The position numbers and the translations under genes were made by a program. From contig CP022114.1 of the NCBI GenBank assembly GCA_002211745.1, positions 1,830,645 to 1,894,644 of the forward strand: DNA of 64,000 bases, written 5' to 3'. This stretch comes from Kluyvera genomosp. 3. GTDB taxonomy: Bacteria; Pseudomonadota; Gammaproteobacteria; Enterobacterales; Enterobacteriaceae. Shown here piece after piece: positions 39,324 through 48,326 of the stretch. The notes below the pieces were generated by a model. That model saw nothing but the letters and a program-made list of their open reading frames with translations, was not told the DNA's origin and searched no databases. Every line of letters begins with the position of its first letter. Positions within the stretch are counted from its first letter, which is position 1.

Positions 39324-40304
39324 TTACGCGCCAGAGCTGGCGCGTACCACCAGTTCTACCGGTAGCAGAGCATTGGTCTCCATTTGCCCGGACAACAATA
39401 CCGCCAGCGCTTCGCGCCCCAATCGCTGCTTATCGACCGCAATGGTGGTTAACGGCGGCTGCGACCATGCCGCAGGTTCAATATCATCAAACCCCACCAA
39501 TGCAATGTCTTGTGGCACGCGTAGCCCACGTTCGGCGCACACCGCTAATACCAGCAGCGCGGTGGCATCGTTGTAGGCAAAAATCGCATCCGGCGGCTCG
39601 GCGAGATCGAAAAGCTCGTGAATGGCGCGCACCAGGGATTGCTCGGTATCAAGTTGCGGTAGCGCGATGGCCTCGTACTCCGGAGGCATCAGCAGCTGAG
39701 CCTCATACAGCGCCTGGCGATAGCCTTTTTCACGCTGACGGATACTGTAGTGTGACAGCGTGCTGGCGAGAAAGGCGATGCGCTTACGGCCCAGCGACAA
39801 TAAATGACGGGTGGCTAGGTAGCCGCCCTGCATATTATCGGGGTTGATGCAGGGCAGACCCGGCGACCAGAGATCGACCAGGACCAGCGGCAGCTTTAGC
39901 TGTTCCAGTAGGGCTATTAGCTCTGGCTCAAAAAAACCGGCGCAGATTAGCGCATCAGGCTGGTGACGCATCACCTGTTCAGCCAGCGCGTCACCGGGGC
40001 CGGTTGCCAGAAAACTCAAGGCGATACCCTGTTCACGACACTCGGCCTCAATGGCCAAAAACAGCGGCGAATAGAAGGGCAGCGCGCGGTTGATATTGTG
40101 TTGCCGATGGAGCAAAAACAGAACGCGTTTTATTTTATCGCTGCGCAGGCGCGAAAAATCGTAACCCTGCTGCTCGGCAGCGGCGATGATGCGCTGCCGG
40201 GTTTCCTCGCGCAGGCCGGGTTGACCTTTCAGTGCGCGGGATACCGCTCCTGGCGATACGCCGCACGCGGCGGCAATATCGCGAATTCTGACTGCTTTAG
40301 CCAT
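39324..40304 (-). CDS. LacI-family transcriptional repressor
   Basis: 326 aa: N-terminal helix-turn-helix (IRDIAAACGVSPGAVSRALKG) and hinge, then a periplasmic-binding-protein-like effector domain ending with IALVGFDDIEPAAWSQPPLT, a clear LacI/GalR hallmark. The frame is intact. It starts 17 bases after the ROK kinase gene on the same strand, so the two form an operon and probably share a sugar ligand. Sugar not identifiable. Confidence 0.88.
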   Translation of the reverse strand: MAKAVRIRDIAAACGVSPGAVSRALKGQPGLREETRQRIIAAAEQQGYDFSRLRSDKIKRVLFLLHRQHNINRALPFYSPLFLAIEAECREQGIALSFLATGPGDALAEQVMRHQPDALICAGFFEPELIALLEQLKLPLVLVDLWSPGLPCINPDNMQGGYLATRHLLSLGRKRIAFLASTLSHYSIRQREKGYRQALYEAQLLMPPEYEAIALPQLDTEQSLVRAIHELFDLAEPPDAIFAYNDATALLVLAVCAERGLRVPQDIALVGFDDIEPAAWSQPPLTTIAVDKQRLGREALAVLLSGQMETNALLPVELVVRASSGA

Positions 40305-40321
40305 CTCTCTCTCGATGTGTG

Positions 40322-41224
40322 TTATCGACGCTGCGCCCCAAGCCAGGCTGCGCCACGCACGCCGCTGCTGTCACCATGACGCGCCTGTACGACAGGGGTA
40401 CAGCATTGCTTACCAAAGACATACTGCGCAATGCGTTCCTGCAGGCCGGTATACAGCTGTGGAATATTTGACACCCCGCCGCCAAGCACAATGGCATCCG
40501 GATCGAGGGTATTAACGATTCCCGCTAGCGCGCGCGCCACCTGGTCCTGATAGCGATCCCATAGCGCGGCAATCACCGTATTCCCCGCATTCAGCTGAGC
40601 AATAATTTCCGGTACCTTATCATGTTTACTAAATATCTGGAAATACTGCCTTTCCAGGCCGCTGCCGGAGATAAAACTCTCGATACAGTTGGTTTGCCCG
40701 CAGTAGCAAACCTCGCTGGCACCGTCTTTCTCGGGGTGATAGTGAGGAAGCGCGTTGTGCCCCCATTCGCCAGCACAGGCGTTGGGCCCGGTAATCAAAC
40801 GGTTGTCGACGCACAGACCGCCACCGCACCCGGTGCCTAAGATAACGCCGAAGACGACGTCGTAGTCTTTACCTGCGCCGTCGATGGCTTCCGATAAGGT
40901 AAAGCAGTTAGCGTCATTGGTTACGGCGACGGGCATGGCAAGCTGCTGCTCGAGGTGCTGGACAAATGGCTGCTGATTTAGCACCAGAATGTTCGAATTT
41001 TTGATTAAACCGTCGCGGCCTGCGGCGCCCGGTATTCCCAGACCTATGGAGATATTGTGTTGTGTGGCGTCGCGCGCAGCATGAATGGCGCTGATGACAG
41101 CCTGCAAGAAATCCTCATAGCGCTGTTTTGGCGTAGCGTAGCGCTGTCGATAGATGATTTCCCCTCCATCATCTAATACCACTGCCTCTATCTTTGTCCC
41201 GCCGATATCCAGTCCTAATCTCAT
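40322..41224 (-). CDS. ROK-family sugar kinase, Mak-like
   Basis: Cytosolic hexose kinase of 300 aa. The phosphate motif is LGLDIGGTKIEAV, the catalytic aspartate is in VTNDANCFTLSEAIDG, and the ROK zinc site is CYCGQTNCIESF. Ends GDSSGVRGAAWLGAQ, very like E. coli fructokinase Mak. The start is the ATG at 41224, with AGGA upstream; reading further upstream adds a non-conserved leader. Fructose, mannose or a related sugar is likely. Cotranscribed with the LacI gene. Confidence 0.85.
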   Translation of the reverse strand: MRLGLDIGGTKIEAVVLDDGGEIIYRQRYATPKQRYEDFLQAVISAIHAARDATQHNISIGLGIPGAAGRDGLIKNSNILVLNQQPFVQHLEQQLAMPVAVTNDANCFTLSEAIDGAGKDYDVVFGVILGTGCGGGLCVDNRLITGPNACAGEWGHNALPHYHPEKDGASEVCYCGQTNCIESFISGSGLERQYFQIFSKHDKVPEIIAQLNAGNTVIAALWDRYQDQVARALAGIVNTLDPDAIVLGGGVSNIPQLYTGLQERIAQYVFGKQCCTPVVQARHGDSSGVRGAAWLGAQRR

Positions 41225-41384
41225 GGTTGCTGTCCTGTTGTTGGAAACGATGGCGGAAGTGTAGAACTTTTGTTTACTATACAAAATATGTAATGCGAAA
41301 AAATGTGAGATGGAGAGGTGGCAAAGGCGACAAATTAACAGGATGAAGTGAGAGTACGTATAGTGGACAAGATGGGAGGGTATT

Positions 41385-41409
41385 AAAAAGGCCCTGAAGA
41401 GTCAGGGCC
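41385..41409 (-). terminator. Terminator of the autotransporter gene
   Basis: Stem GGCCCTGA / TCAGGGCC with loop AGAG, followed by five T on the minus strand. Confidence 0.85.
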
Positions 41410-41419
41410 TGAAGAGTGA

Positions 41420-44074
41420 TTAGAAGTGGTAACTTACGCCTGCCTGGACGCTGGCATCGTTATCCACATCGCCGGTACCGAAGTACACGCCGGTATTCAG
41501 AGAGAAATCTTTACCGATGGTGGTATTAATCCCTGCGCCGAAGATACCCATGGTGGCGTTATGACCGTTGGTGTTGTGATAGTCCGCCGCTTTGATATCG
41601 GTGTTATCGCTAAACTCGGTTTGATAGCGCGCATCCAGCCATGGATACAGCTCAACGTTTTTATTGAGATCCGCCAGTTTGGTGGTCACCCGCATACCGA
41701 TGCCGGTGTTCCATTCCGATACCTGGCTGTCGCCGAAGGTGATGGCCTGGTCAGAGAAGCCGTCTTCCTGCGCTTTATCCCAGCCGAGGGTTGCGTAAGG
41801 CTGGATAACGGTTTCACCTGGCAGTACGACGTTAACGCCCGCCCGCGCTTGGGTGGTGTACAGATTGCCGTCGGAAGACCCGTCCAGTGCCTGGGTCATG
41901 CCGGTCGTGGCGTTGCTAACGTTGTTGGCTGAAGTGGAATAGCGCATATCGCCATAGCTGAAGCTGCCGTCAACGAACATGCCCCACAGGTTATCGTGCA
42001 GCGACTGTTGCCAGCCACCGTACACGCTGTAGTAGTTGCCATAGACGCTGTCGTTAAAGTTGTTGCTACCGCCGTTGGTGCTGCGATCACGGCTGCGGGT
42101 CCAGCCCAGCGCGATACCGCCGGTCAGGCTGTCGCCATTGTTCAGATGCGTGGTCCAGTCCACACCGCCCTGTACGCCCTGAGTAATATCTTTATAGTCA
42201 ACGTCATCGCTGTAATCGCCGTTCTGGTAGAGGAAATCACCCCAGACCTGCGCACCATCAACGCCGTGGCCGAACAGATTCTGCAAGTGTACCTGGGTCA
42301 GGCGGTTCGCCAGGTCGTCGGTAATCATGCGGCCTGCTTGTTTGGCGGCATCCAGACCGGCGATCATCCCCTGCACGTCGCTGGCGAGGTCGCCGCGAGA
42401 GCTGCTGAACATGACGTTGTACACGGTATCGTTGTTGGCTTGCAGCAGGCCGTTGGACACCGTGCTCGGCTGCGCTTGCTGCGTCAGGCTGTTGTTGTAG
42501 TTGTAAGCCCCGTTGCGGCTCTCAACCTGCTGTGCGCCGTTGCTGAAGGCGACGGAGACGGCATTCGGTGGGTTGCTGGCGCTGGTGGTATAGGTAGCAA
42601 TCGCCAGATTCTGCTGGTTTGCGGTGCTCATCGAGGTGTTGCTGACCACCAGATTGCTGTTCGCTGTCGCGCCAACGGTGCCTAGGTTCACCAGGCTGTC
42701 GGAAGACATATTGACCTGTACGTTACTACCGGTGGTGTTGGTTACAAACAGCGTAGAACCGGATTGGATATTCCAGGTGGTGTTATCTTCAATGGTATCA
42801 ACGGTCAGGCTGTTATTACCTGCGGTGTTGACGGTTTCGAACTGAGCGATAGACCCATCAACTGAGCTCCCCGCATCCAAGGAAAGCGTATCGGCGCCCG
42901 TACCGCCGTCGACAGTGCCAGTCACATGTGAATTATTCGCTAATGTGATGGAATCATTACCCGTGCCGGTGGTGATATTGCCATTGACCGTCGCGTTGTT
43001 CAGTGCGACAGCGGTGTTGCCTTCATTCGTCGCATCAATGTTGCCTGTTAATGTGCTGTCGCTCATTGATACGGTTGCGGCGCTGTGATCGGCGAGGAGG
43101 ATATCGCCAGTAACGTTGCTGTTTCCGCTCAGGTTTAGGCTTGCAGTGGAACTGCTGCCGGTGCCTACCATGGCAATATCACCGGTAACTTTACTATTGC
43201 TCAGCGCAACGCTTGAAGCCTGAGTGCCGGATACGCCCATGGCGATGGTGCTACCGTTCAGCAGGTTATCAATGGTGGACGCATTGCTATTGCCAGAGAT
43301 ATTATCTTCAAAATATTTTAAAAGCGTTTTGTCTGTCGGTTCGCTGGCCGAGCCAACGACAGTACTATTCTCCAGAGTAATGGTATTATTGCCGCCATTA
43401 CTCATAGCATAAATGGCTCCCGTTGAACCATTTGTACCGCCGATCGAGCTGTCGGACATCGAGATATTATTATCCCCGCCCGTGACAGCATACACAGAGC
43501 CCATTAGCGAGCTGCCATTTTTGATGCTGATATTATTGGTACCAGCGTTAGATCCGGAGTCGACAAAGAGTGCCGCGCCGTCCATGTAAGCTTTGTTACC
43601 CTTGGCTGGTTTGTAACCATATGCCGTGCTGTCGTCTTCGCCGTTTAAGGTCGAGTTATTAATTGCCAGGTTAACGTTTGTAGAATCGCCGCTATCATGA
43701 TTACCAGCTTCAATCATATCGGTGGTGGCATTATTCAGGGTGATATTTTTGGTGCCAATATAACCACCTTGAATATATGTTCCGGACATGTCGGTACCAT
43801 TTACCGTTAAGGACTGCGTATCTCCGGCTGTCTGATCCCACAGGTATATCGCGTTGCTATTCTGGGCGTCACTCATAATGGCAGAGCCATTATTGTTTAC
43901 AAAAATCAATGAGGTGCCGTTTGGTCCTGTGCTGGTTTTATCCTGAAAACCACAGGTCGTTGTTGATGTACCGGTGCAGGGATCGGTTTGGTCAGCGAGC
44001 GCAGAACCTGAGATAGCCGAAAGAGACAGAAGAATGCACTGGGAAAGCAGTGTCAATCGAGCTGTATGACGCAT
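41420..44074 (-). CDS. Type V autotransporter, beta-helical passenger
   Basis: 884 aa with an intact frame. A signal peptide ends near SGSALA. The ~550-residue passenger is built of short Asn/Ser/Thr/Gly-rich repeats (NNTITLENSTVVG, SDSTLTGNIDATNEG, NNATVNGNITTG), as in right-handed beta-helices. A linker helix and a 12-strand barrel (from about VWGDFLYQNGDY) end in GVSYHF. There is one cysteine pair near the N-terminus (DPCTG, TTCGF). I see no protease triad, so an adhesin or aggregation role is likelier. I cannot name the family member. Confidence 0.88.
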   Translation of the reverse strand: MRHTARLTLLSQCILLSLSAISGSALADQTDPCTGTSTTTCGFQDKTSTGPNGTSLIFVNNNGSAIMSDAQNSNAIYLWDQTAGDTQSLTVNGTDMSGTYIQGGYIGTKNITLNNATTDMIEAGNHDSGDSTNVNLAINNSTLNGEDDSTAYGYKPAKGNKAYMDGAALFVDSGSNAGTNNISIKNGSSLMGSVYAVTGGDNNISMSDSSIGGTNGSTGAIYAMSNGGNNTITLENSTVVGSASEPTDKTLLKYFEDNISGNSNASTIDNLLNGSTIAMGVSGTQASSVALSNSKVTGDIAMVGTGSSSTASLNLSGNSNVTGDILLADHSAATVSMSDSTLTGNIDATNEGNTAVALNNATVNGNITTGTGNDSITLANNSHVTGTVDGGTGADTLSLDAGSSVDGSIAQFETVNTAGNNSLTVDTIEDNTTWNIQSGSTLFVTNTTGSNVQVNMSSDSLVNLGTVGATANSNLVVSNTSMSTANQQNLAIATYTTSASNPPNAVSVAFSNGAQQVESRNGAYNYNNSLTQQAQPSTVSNGLLQANNDTVYNVMFSSSRGDLASDVQGMIAGLDAAKQAGRMITDDLANRLTQVHLQNLFGHGVDGAQVWGDFLYQNGDYSDDVDYKDITQGVQGGVDWTTHLNNGDSLTGGIALGWTRSRDRSTNGGSNNFNDSVYGNYYSVYGGWQQSLHDNLWGMFVDGSFSYGDMRYSTSANNVSNATTGMTQALDGSSDGNLYTTQARAGVNVVLPGETVIQPYATLGWDKAQEDGFSDQAITFGDSQVSEWNTGIGMRVTTKLADLNKNVELYPWLDARYQTEFSDNTDIKAADYHNTNGHNATMGIFGAGINTTIGKDFSLNTGVYFGTGDVDNDASVQAGVSYHF

Positions 44075-44414
44075 TTTAAAAGTCCTTCATATTGTTTTGT
44101 GATAATGACGGACTGAGTATTATTTGAATTAACGATTTTATTAATTCGATAAATGTAATGTTATGTATTGAGTAGGTTGTTATTTTTAATGTTTATTCTT
44201 CAGGTGAATAGGACGTTAGCACTAATCCTATATTTACTCAATGAATGTATTTGATCAATAAATGAGCGCAATCGCGTATTCTGGTCGAATTTCCTGAGAT
44301 TTAATTATAAATAAATCATGGCTTGCGTTTAATTGACGTTAATTGATAAATGCATTACGTTTCGTTTTTAGATGTATTGTACAGAATTGAAATATTTTCT
44401 TACCGCCATAAAAA
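44075..44414. other. AT-rich region upstream of the autotransporter
   Basis: About 340 bases of low GC holding the autotransporter promoter and leader. No gene, repeat or recognised operator. Confidence 0.4.
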
Positions 44415-44441
44415 AAGCTAGCATTGAATAAATGCTAGCTT
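44415..44441 (-). terminator. Terminator of the fumarase gene
   Basis: Stem AAGCTAGCATT / AATGCTAGCTT with loop GAATA, followed by a T run on the minus strand. Confidence 0.85.
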
Positions 44442-44479
44442 GATATCAGAAAAGATATTAATCAAGGCAGAGCGATAGA

Positions 44480-46128
44480 TTATCGCTGCGCACACCCCGC
44501 GCACTGCTTGTTCTGTATCTGCTGGAAGAAATCATTCCCTTTATCATCCACCAGAATAAACGCCGGGAAGTTCTCTACTTCAATTTTCCAGATGGCCTCC
44601 ATACCCAGTTCCGGGTAGGCCACGCATTCCAGACTCTTGATGCTGGTTTGCGCTAACACGGCGGCCGGGCCGCCGATGCTGCCAAGGTAGAAGCCCCCGT
44701 GATTGTGGCAGGCGTCAGTCACCTGCTGGCTACGGTTACCTTTCGCCAGCATCACCATGCTGGCACCGTGAGACTGCAGCAGGTCAACATAGGAGTCCAT
44801 GCGGCCTGCGGTGGTTGGGCCTAAGGAGCCGGATGCATAACCTTCTGGCGTTTTTGCCGGACCGGCGTAGTAAACAGGATGATCTTTGACGTATTGCGGC
44901 AGCGGTTCACCGTTATCCAGTAGCTCTTTGAGTTTCGCGTGCGCGATGTCACGGGCCACGATAATGGTGCCGTTCAGCGACAGACGGGTAGAGACCGGGT
45001 GAGCGGACAACTGGGCCAGAATATCGCTCATCGGCTGGTTGAGGTTGATGCTGACCGCATCGCCTTCACCCTGCTGACGCAGCGCCTCGGGAATATACTG
45101 CGCCGGATTGTGCTCCAGTTTTTCAATCCAGATACCGTCACGATTGATTTTAGCCTTAATGTTACGGTCGGCAGAGCAGGAGACGCCCATCCCAATCGGA
45201 CATGATGCGCCGTGACGCGGCAGGCGGATTACGCGGATATCATGGGCGAAATATTTACCGCCAAATTGCGCGCCAAGACCGAGGTTACGCGCTTCTTCCA
45301 TAAGCTCCTGTTCCAGCTTCACGTCGCGGAACGCCTGACCGTGTTCGTTACCTTCGGTCGGCAGACCGTCGTAGTAGCGAGTGGAGGCCAGCTTGACGGT
45401 TTTCAGCGTTGATTCTGCCGACGTCCCGCCGATAACAAACGCAATGTGATACGGCGGGCAGGCTGCTGTCCCCAGCGTACGCATCTTCTCAACCAGGTAA
45501 TTTTTCAGTTTTGCCGGGGTGATCAGCGCCTTGGTTTCCTGATACAGATACGTTTTGTTCGCGGAACCGCCGCCTTTGGCGATACACAGGAATTTATATT
45601 CGTCGCCATCCACGCTGTAGAGGTCAATCTGTGCCGGCAGGTTAGTGCCGGTATTCACTTCTTTATACATGTCCAGCGCGGCATTCTGTGAATAGCGCAG
45701 GTTGTCGGAGATATAGGTGTTATACACGCCCTGCGACAGCGCGGCTTCATCGCCACCCCCGGTCCATACGCGCTGGCCCTTTTTCCCCATGATGATCGCG
45801 GTGCCGGTGTCCTGACAGGTCGGCAGCACGCCTTTCGCGGCGATGTCGGAGTTACGCAGGAACTGCAGCGCCACGTATTTATCGTTTTCACTGGCTTCCG
45901 GGTCGCTGAGGATGGCAGCAACCTGCTGCTGATGAGAAGGGCGCAACATAAAAGCCGCATCGTGGAACGCCTGCTGGGCCAACAGCGTTAACGCTTCTGG
46001 CTCAACCTTGAGAACATCCTGACCGTCAAACTGGGCAACGGAGACGTGTTCACGGCTCAGCAGATAGTATTCGGTATCGTCATGAGACAGTGGGAAGGGT
46101 CCTGGTAGACAAACGGTTTGTTCGACAT
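44480..46128 (-). CDS. Class I [4Fe-4S] fumarate hydratase (FumA/FumB type)
   Basis: Iron-sulfur fumarase interconverting malate and fumarate; it supplies fumarate to the reductase encoded opposite. The three cluster cysteines lie in [22 protein letters not shown] and [17 protein letters not shown]. Sequence is very close to E. coli FumA/FumB. One C (coding strand) is missing where 46097-46099 reads GGG. With it restored the protein begins at the ATG at 46128 with [14 protein letters not shown] and is 549 aa (548 in FumA). Without it, translation would have to start at a GTG at 46138 with a non-homologous N-terminus. Second gene after the antiporter. Confidence 0.93.
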
Positions 46129-46149
46129 AGCTCTTCACTCCATAAAAAT

Positions 46150-46181
46150 AAAACCGCCGGAGGTTGCCCGCCGACGGTTAT
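46150..46181 (-). terminator. Hairpin between antiporter and fumarase genes
   Basis: On the minus strand AACCGTCGG pairs with CCGGCGGTT (one wobble), followed by TTTATTTTTA. It resembles an intrinsic terminator inside the operon and could lower fumarase expression relative to the antiporter. Confidence 0.5.
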
Positions 46182-46184
46182 GAA

Positions 46185-47697
46185 TCAGAACATCATAGAC
46201 ATCCACGGGTAGCCGATGACCAGCAGGGCGACCAGGAAGATGCCGCCAAAGATGGTGCCAAGGCGCCAGTAGTCTTTGGTTGGCAGATAGCCGCTGCCGT
46301 AGTAAATCGGGCTTGGGCCGGTGCCGTATGGGGTGATGATCCCATGATACCCAGCGAGGTCACCATCAGCAGCACGAACACTTCCATATTCATACCCGGA
46401 ATGGTCGAGGCAATGGTGAGCATTGCTGGCAGTAGCGCAGTGGTGTGCGCAGTGGTGCTGGCAAACAGGTAGTGCAGCAGATAGAACGCCAGCAGCAGCA
46501 CGATGGTCGCTACGCCCGGCGAGATACCGCTCATCAGCATACCGCCTTCTTTACCCAGCCAGCCGATAAAGCCGGTGGAAGAGAGGCCGTCGGCCAGCGC
46601 CACAAGGGTGGCGAACCACACGAAGGTGTTCCATGCGGCTTTGTTGCCGGTAATGTCGTTCCACTCCAGCACGCCGGTCCACAGCATCAGGCCGATGATC
46701 AGCAGGGCAGCCATTGCCGGTTCAATCCACGCCGCGGCGAAGATCCACATCATCAGCGCACAGCAGACAAACACCAGCAACAGAATTTCATTGCGAGACA
46801 GTTTACCCAGTTTCTCCAGCTCACGAGCGGCCCACAGCGGCACCTCATCGTTCACCTTCACTTCCGGTGGGTAGAACCAGTAGGCCAGCAGCGGCATAGT
46901 GAGGATAAGCAGCACGCCGAGCGGCAGGAAGGCGATAAACCAGGTACCCCAGGAAATGTTGATACCGACAATACTTTTCACCAGCGCCAGTGCCAACAGG
47001 TTAGGGCGAGGGCTGAGAGGAACATCGAGCTGGTAATACAAGCGGCGGTGATAGCCACCCACATCAGGTATGAGCCGATTTTGCGAGCGCTCGGATCGTT
47101 CGGTTTGGAGCCATACAGCGGCGGCAGGTTGGCGATAATCGGGTAGATGGTCCCGCCGCTGCGCGCGGTGTTAGAGGGAGTAAACGGCGCCAGAAGCAGG
47201 TCCGCCAGCGTGATGGCATAGCCAAGCGTCAGGCTGCGGCGGCCCAGATATTTCACCAGAATCAGCGCCAGTCGGCGGCCAAAGCGGGTCTTATCGTAGC
47301 CGGCGGCAAACATAAAGGCGCCAAAGATCAGCCACACGGTAGAGTTACCAAAACCGCTGACCGCCCATTTAAAGGACGCACCCGCCAGATGGAATTTATC
47401 GGCAGCCATCTGTTCCGGGCTAAACAGCACCCATTGGCTGCACAGCGCGATGGCGACGACGCCAGTCAGGCCAATCACGGCGCCCGGGAGCGGTTCGAAG
47501 ATAAGACCCACGATCACGCCGACGAAGATAGCAAAGTAGTGCCAGGCATAAGGAGGAAGCCCGTCAGGAACCGGGACGAAAAGTAACAGCACGGCCACGA
47601 TAATGGGCAGGGCCATCATCACAAGACGGTTTTTCTTGCCGTCTTTCGGTTTACTCACCGGCGTCGGCGAGTGCGATGTCGCAGATTTCTCGTTCAT
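46185..47697 (-). CDS. CitT/TtdT-type dicarboxylate:succinate antiporter (DASS family)
   Basis: Inner-membrane exchanger with about 12 helices, expected to import a C4-dicarboxylate, tartrate or citrate in exchange for succinate. Motifs include FGNSTVWLIFGAFMFAAGY, LLLAPFTPSNTARSGGTIYP and ASTTAHTTALLPAML, all typical of CitT/TtdT. One base is missing at 46341-46343 (restored GIMGIITPYGTGPSP) and one at 47004-47006 (restored FLSALAPNLLALALVK). Restored length is 504 aa. In an operon with fumarase and next to fumarate reductase, exchange of malate or fumarate for succinate is the best guess. Confidence 0.87.
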
Positions 47698-48326
47698 ATT
47701 ACGCTTCTATAAGTAGTTAATAATTCGATTCGCAAAAACTGCCGGCTGCTTTTTTTAGTTTTTTTACTTTATTTATGTTTCAAAAGTACTGCGGGCAATT
47801 TCGAGTATAGGTAATTAACGCTATTTTATTTAGCGCCAATCTGAAAAGTTCTTATATTCATATAATGCGCTTTTAAAGGCTGTTGCAATTGATCGCGATC
47901 AAAAAAAGACAACCATGGTGTTATTTTTATGCTGCGATGAATAACCCTATTAGATTATAGGTTATTAACGACTCATGAAGGCGGTGAAAATTATATATCG
48001 AGTGTTTTTAATGCCTTTGTTAATTATCATGTGATTGATTTTGTTGTATTTTATTATGGATTATAAGTGGTTAGCCCACTGATTTTGAAGTGGTATTTAG
48101 CACGGGTTATATTAAATAATTGTGAACGAATTATATTGTAATTAGTAACACCATGGAGGTATTCCTGTTATTCGAGGGATTAAATAGTTTTATAACTAAC
48201 GTAATGACTTTAGTAACTAAAATTATCGCTATATTAATATCATGATATCGGCATAACAAATAACTCAAATGCAGCCCGATCCCGAATTCTTGAATTTAAA
48301 TCTTTTAAAGTTTGGAGTTTATTCTT
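47698..48326. other. 629-base divergent regulatory region, antiporter-fumarase versus fumarate reductase-ApbE
   Basis: Strongly AT-rich, especially 47920-48300, with a perfect FNR box at 47889-47902. The length and AT content suit control by an anaerobic regulator together with the neighbouring two-component pair. No gene is supported. Confidence 0.6.
47889..47902. promoter_or_regulatory. FNR binding site
   Basis: TTGATCGCGATCAA matches the FNR consensus TTGAT-N4-ATCAA at every fixed position. It lies 192 bases upstream of the antiporter start and 425 bases upstream of the reductase start. Anaerobic activation of one or both operons is expected. Confidence 0.75.

Noticed and set aside
41996-42685. 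229-codon frame antisense to the autotransporter barrel
   Set aside because: Ala/Val-rich shadow frame without signal; the autotransporter barrel is clear on the other strand.
42850-43700. Spaced short repeats suggestive of a CRISPR array
   Set aside because: They are degenerate, of variable spacing, and keep the reading frame; they encode the beta-helix repeats of the autotransporter.
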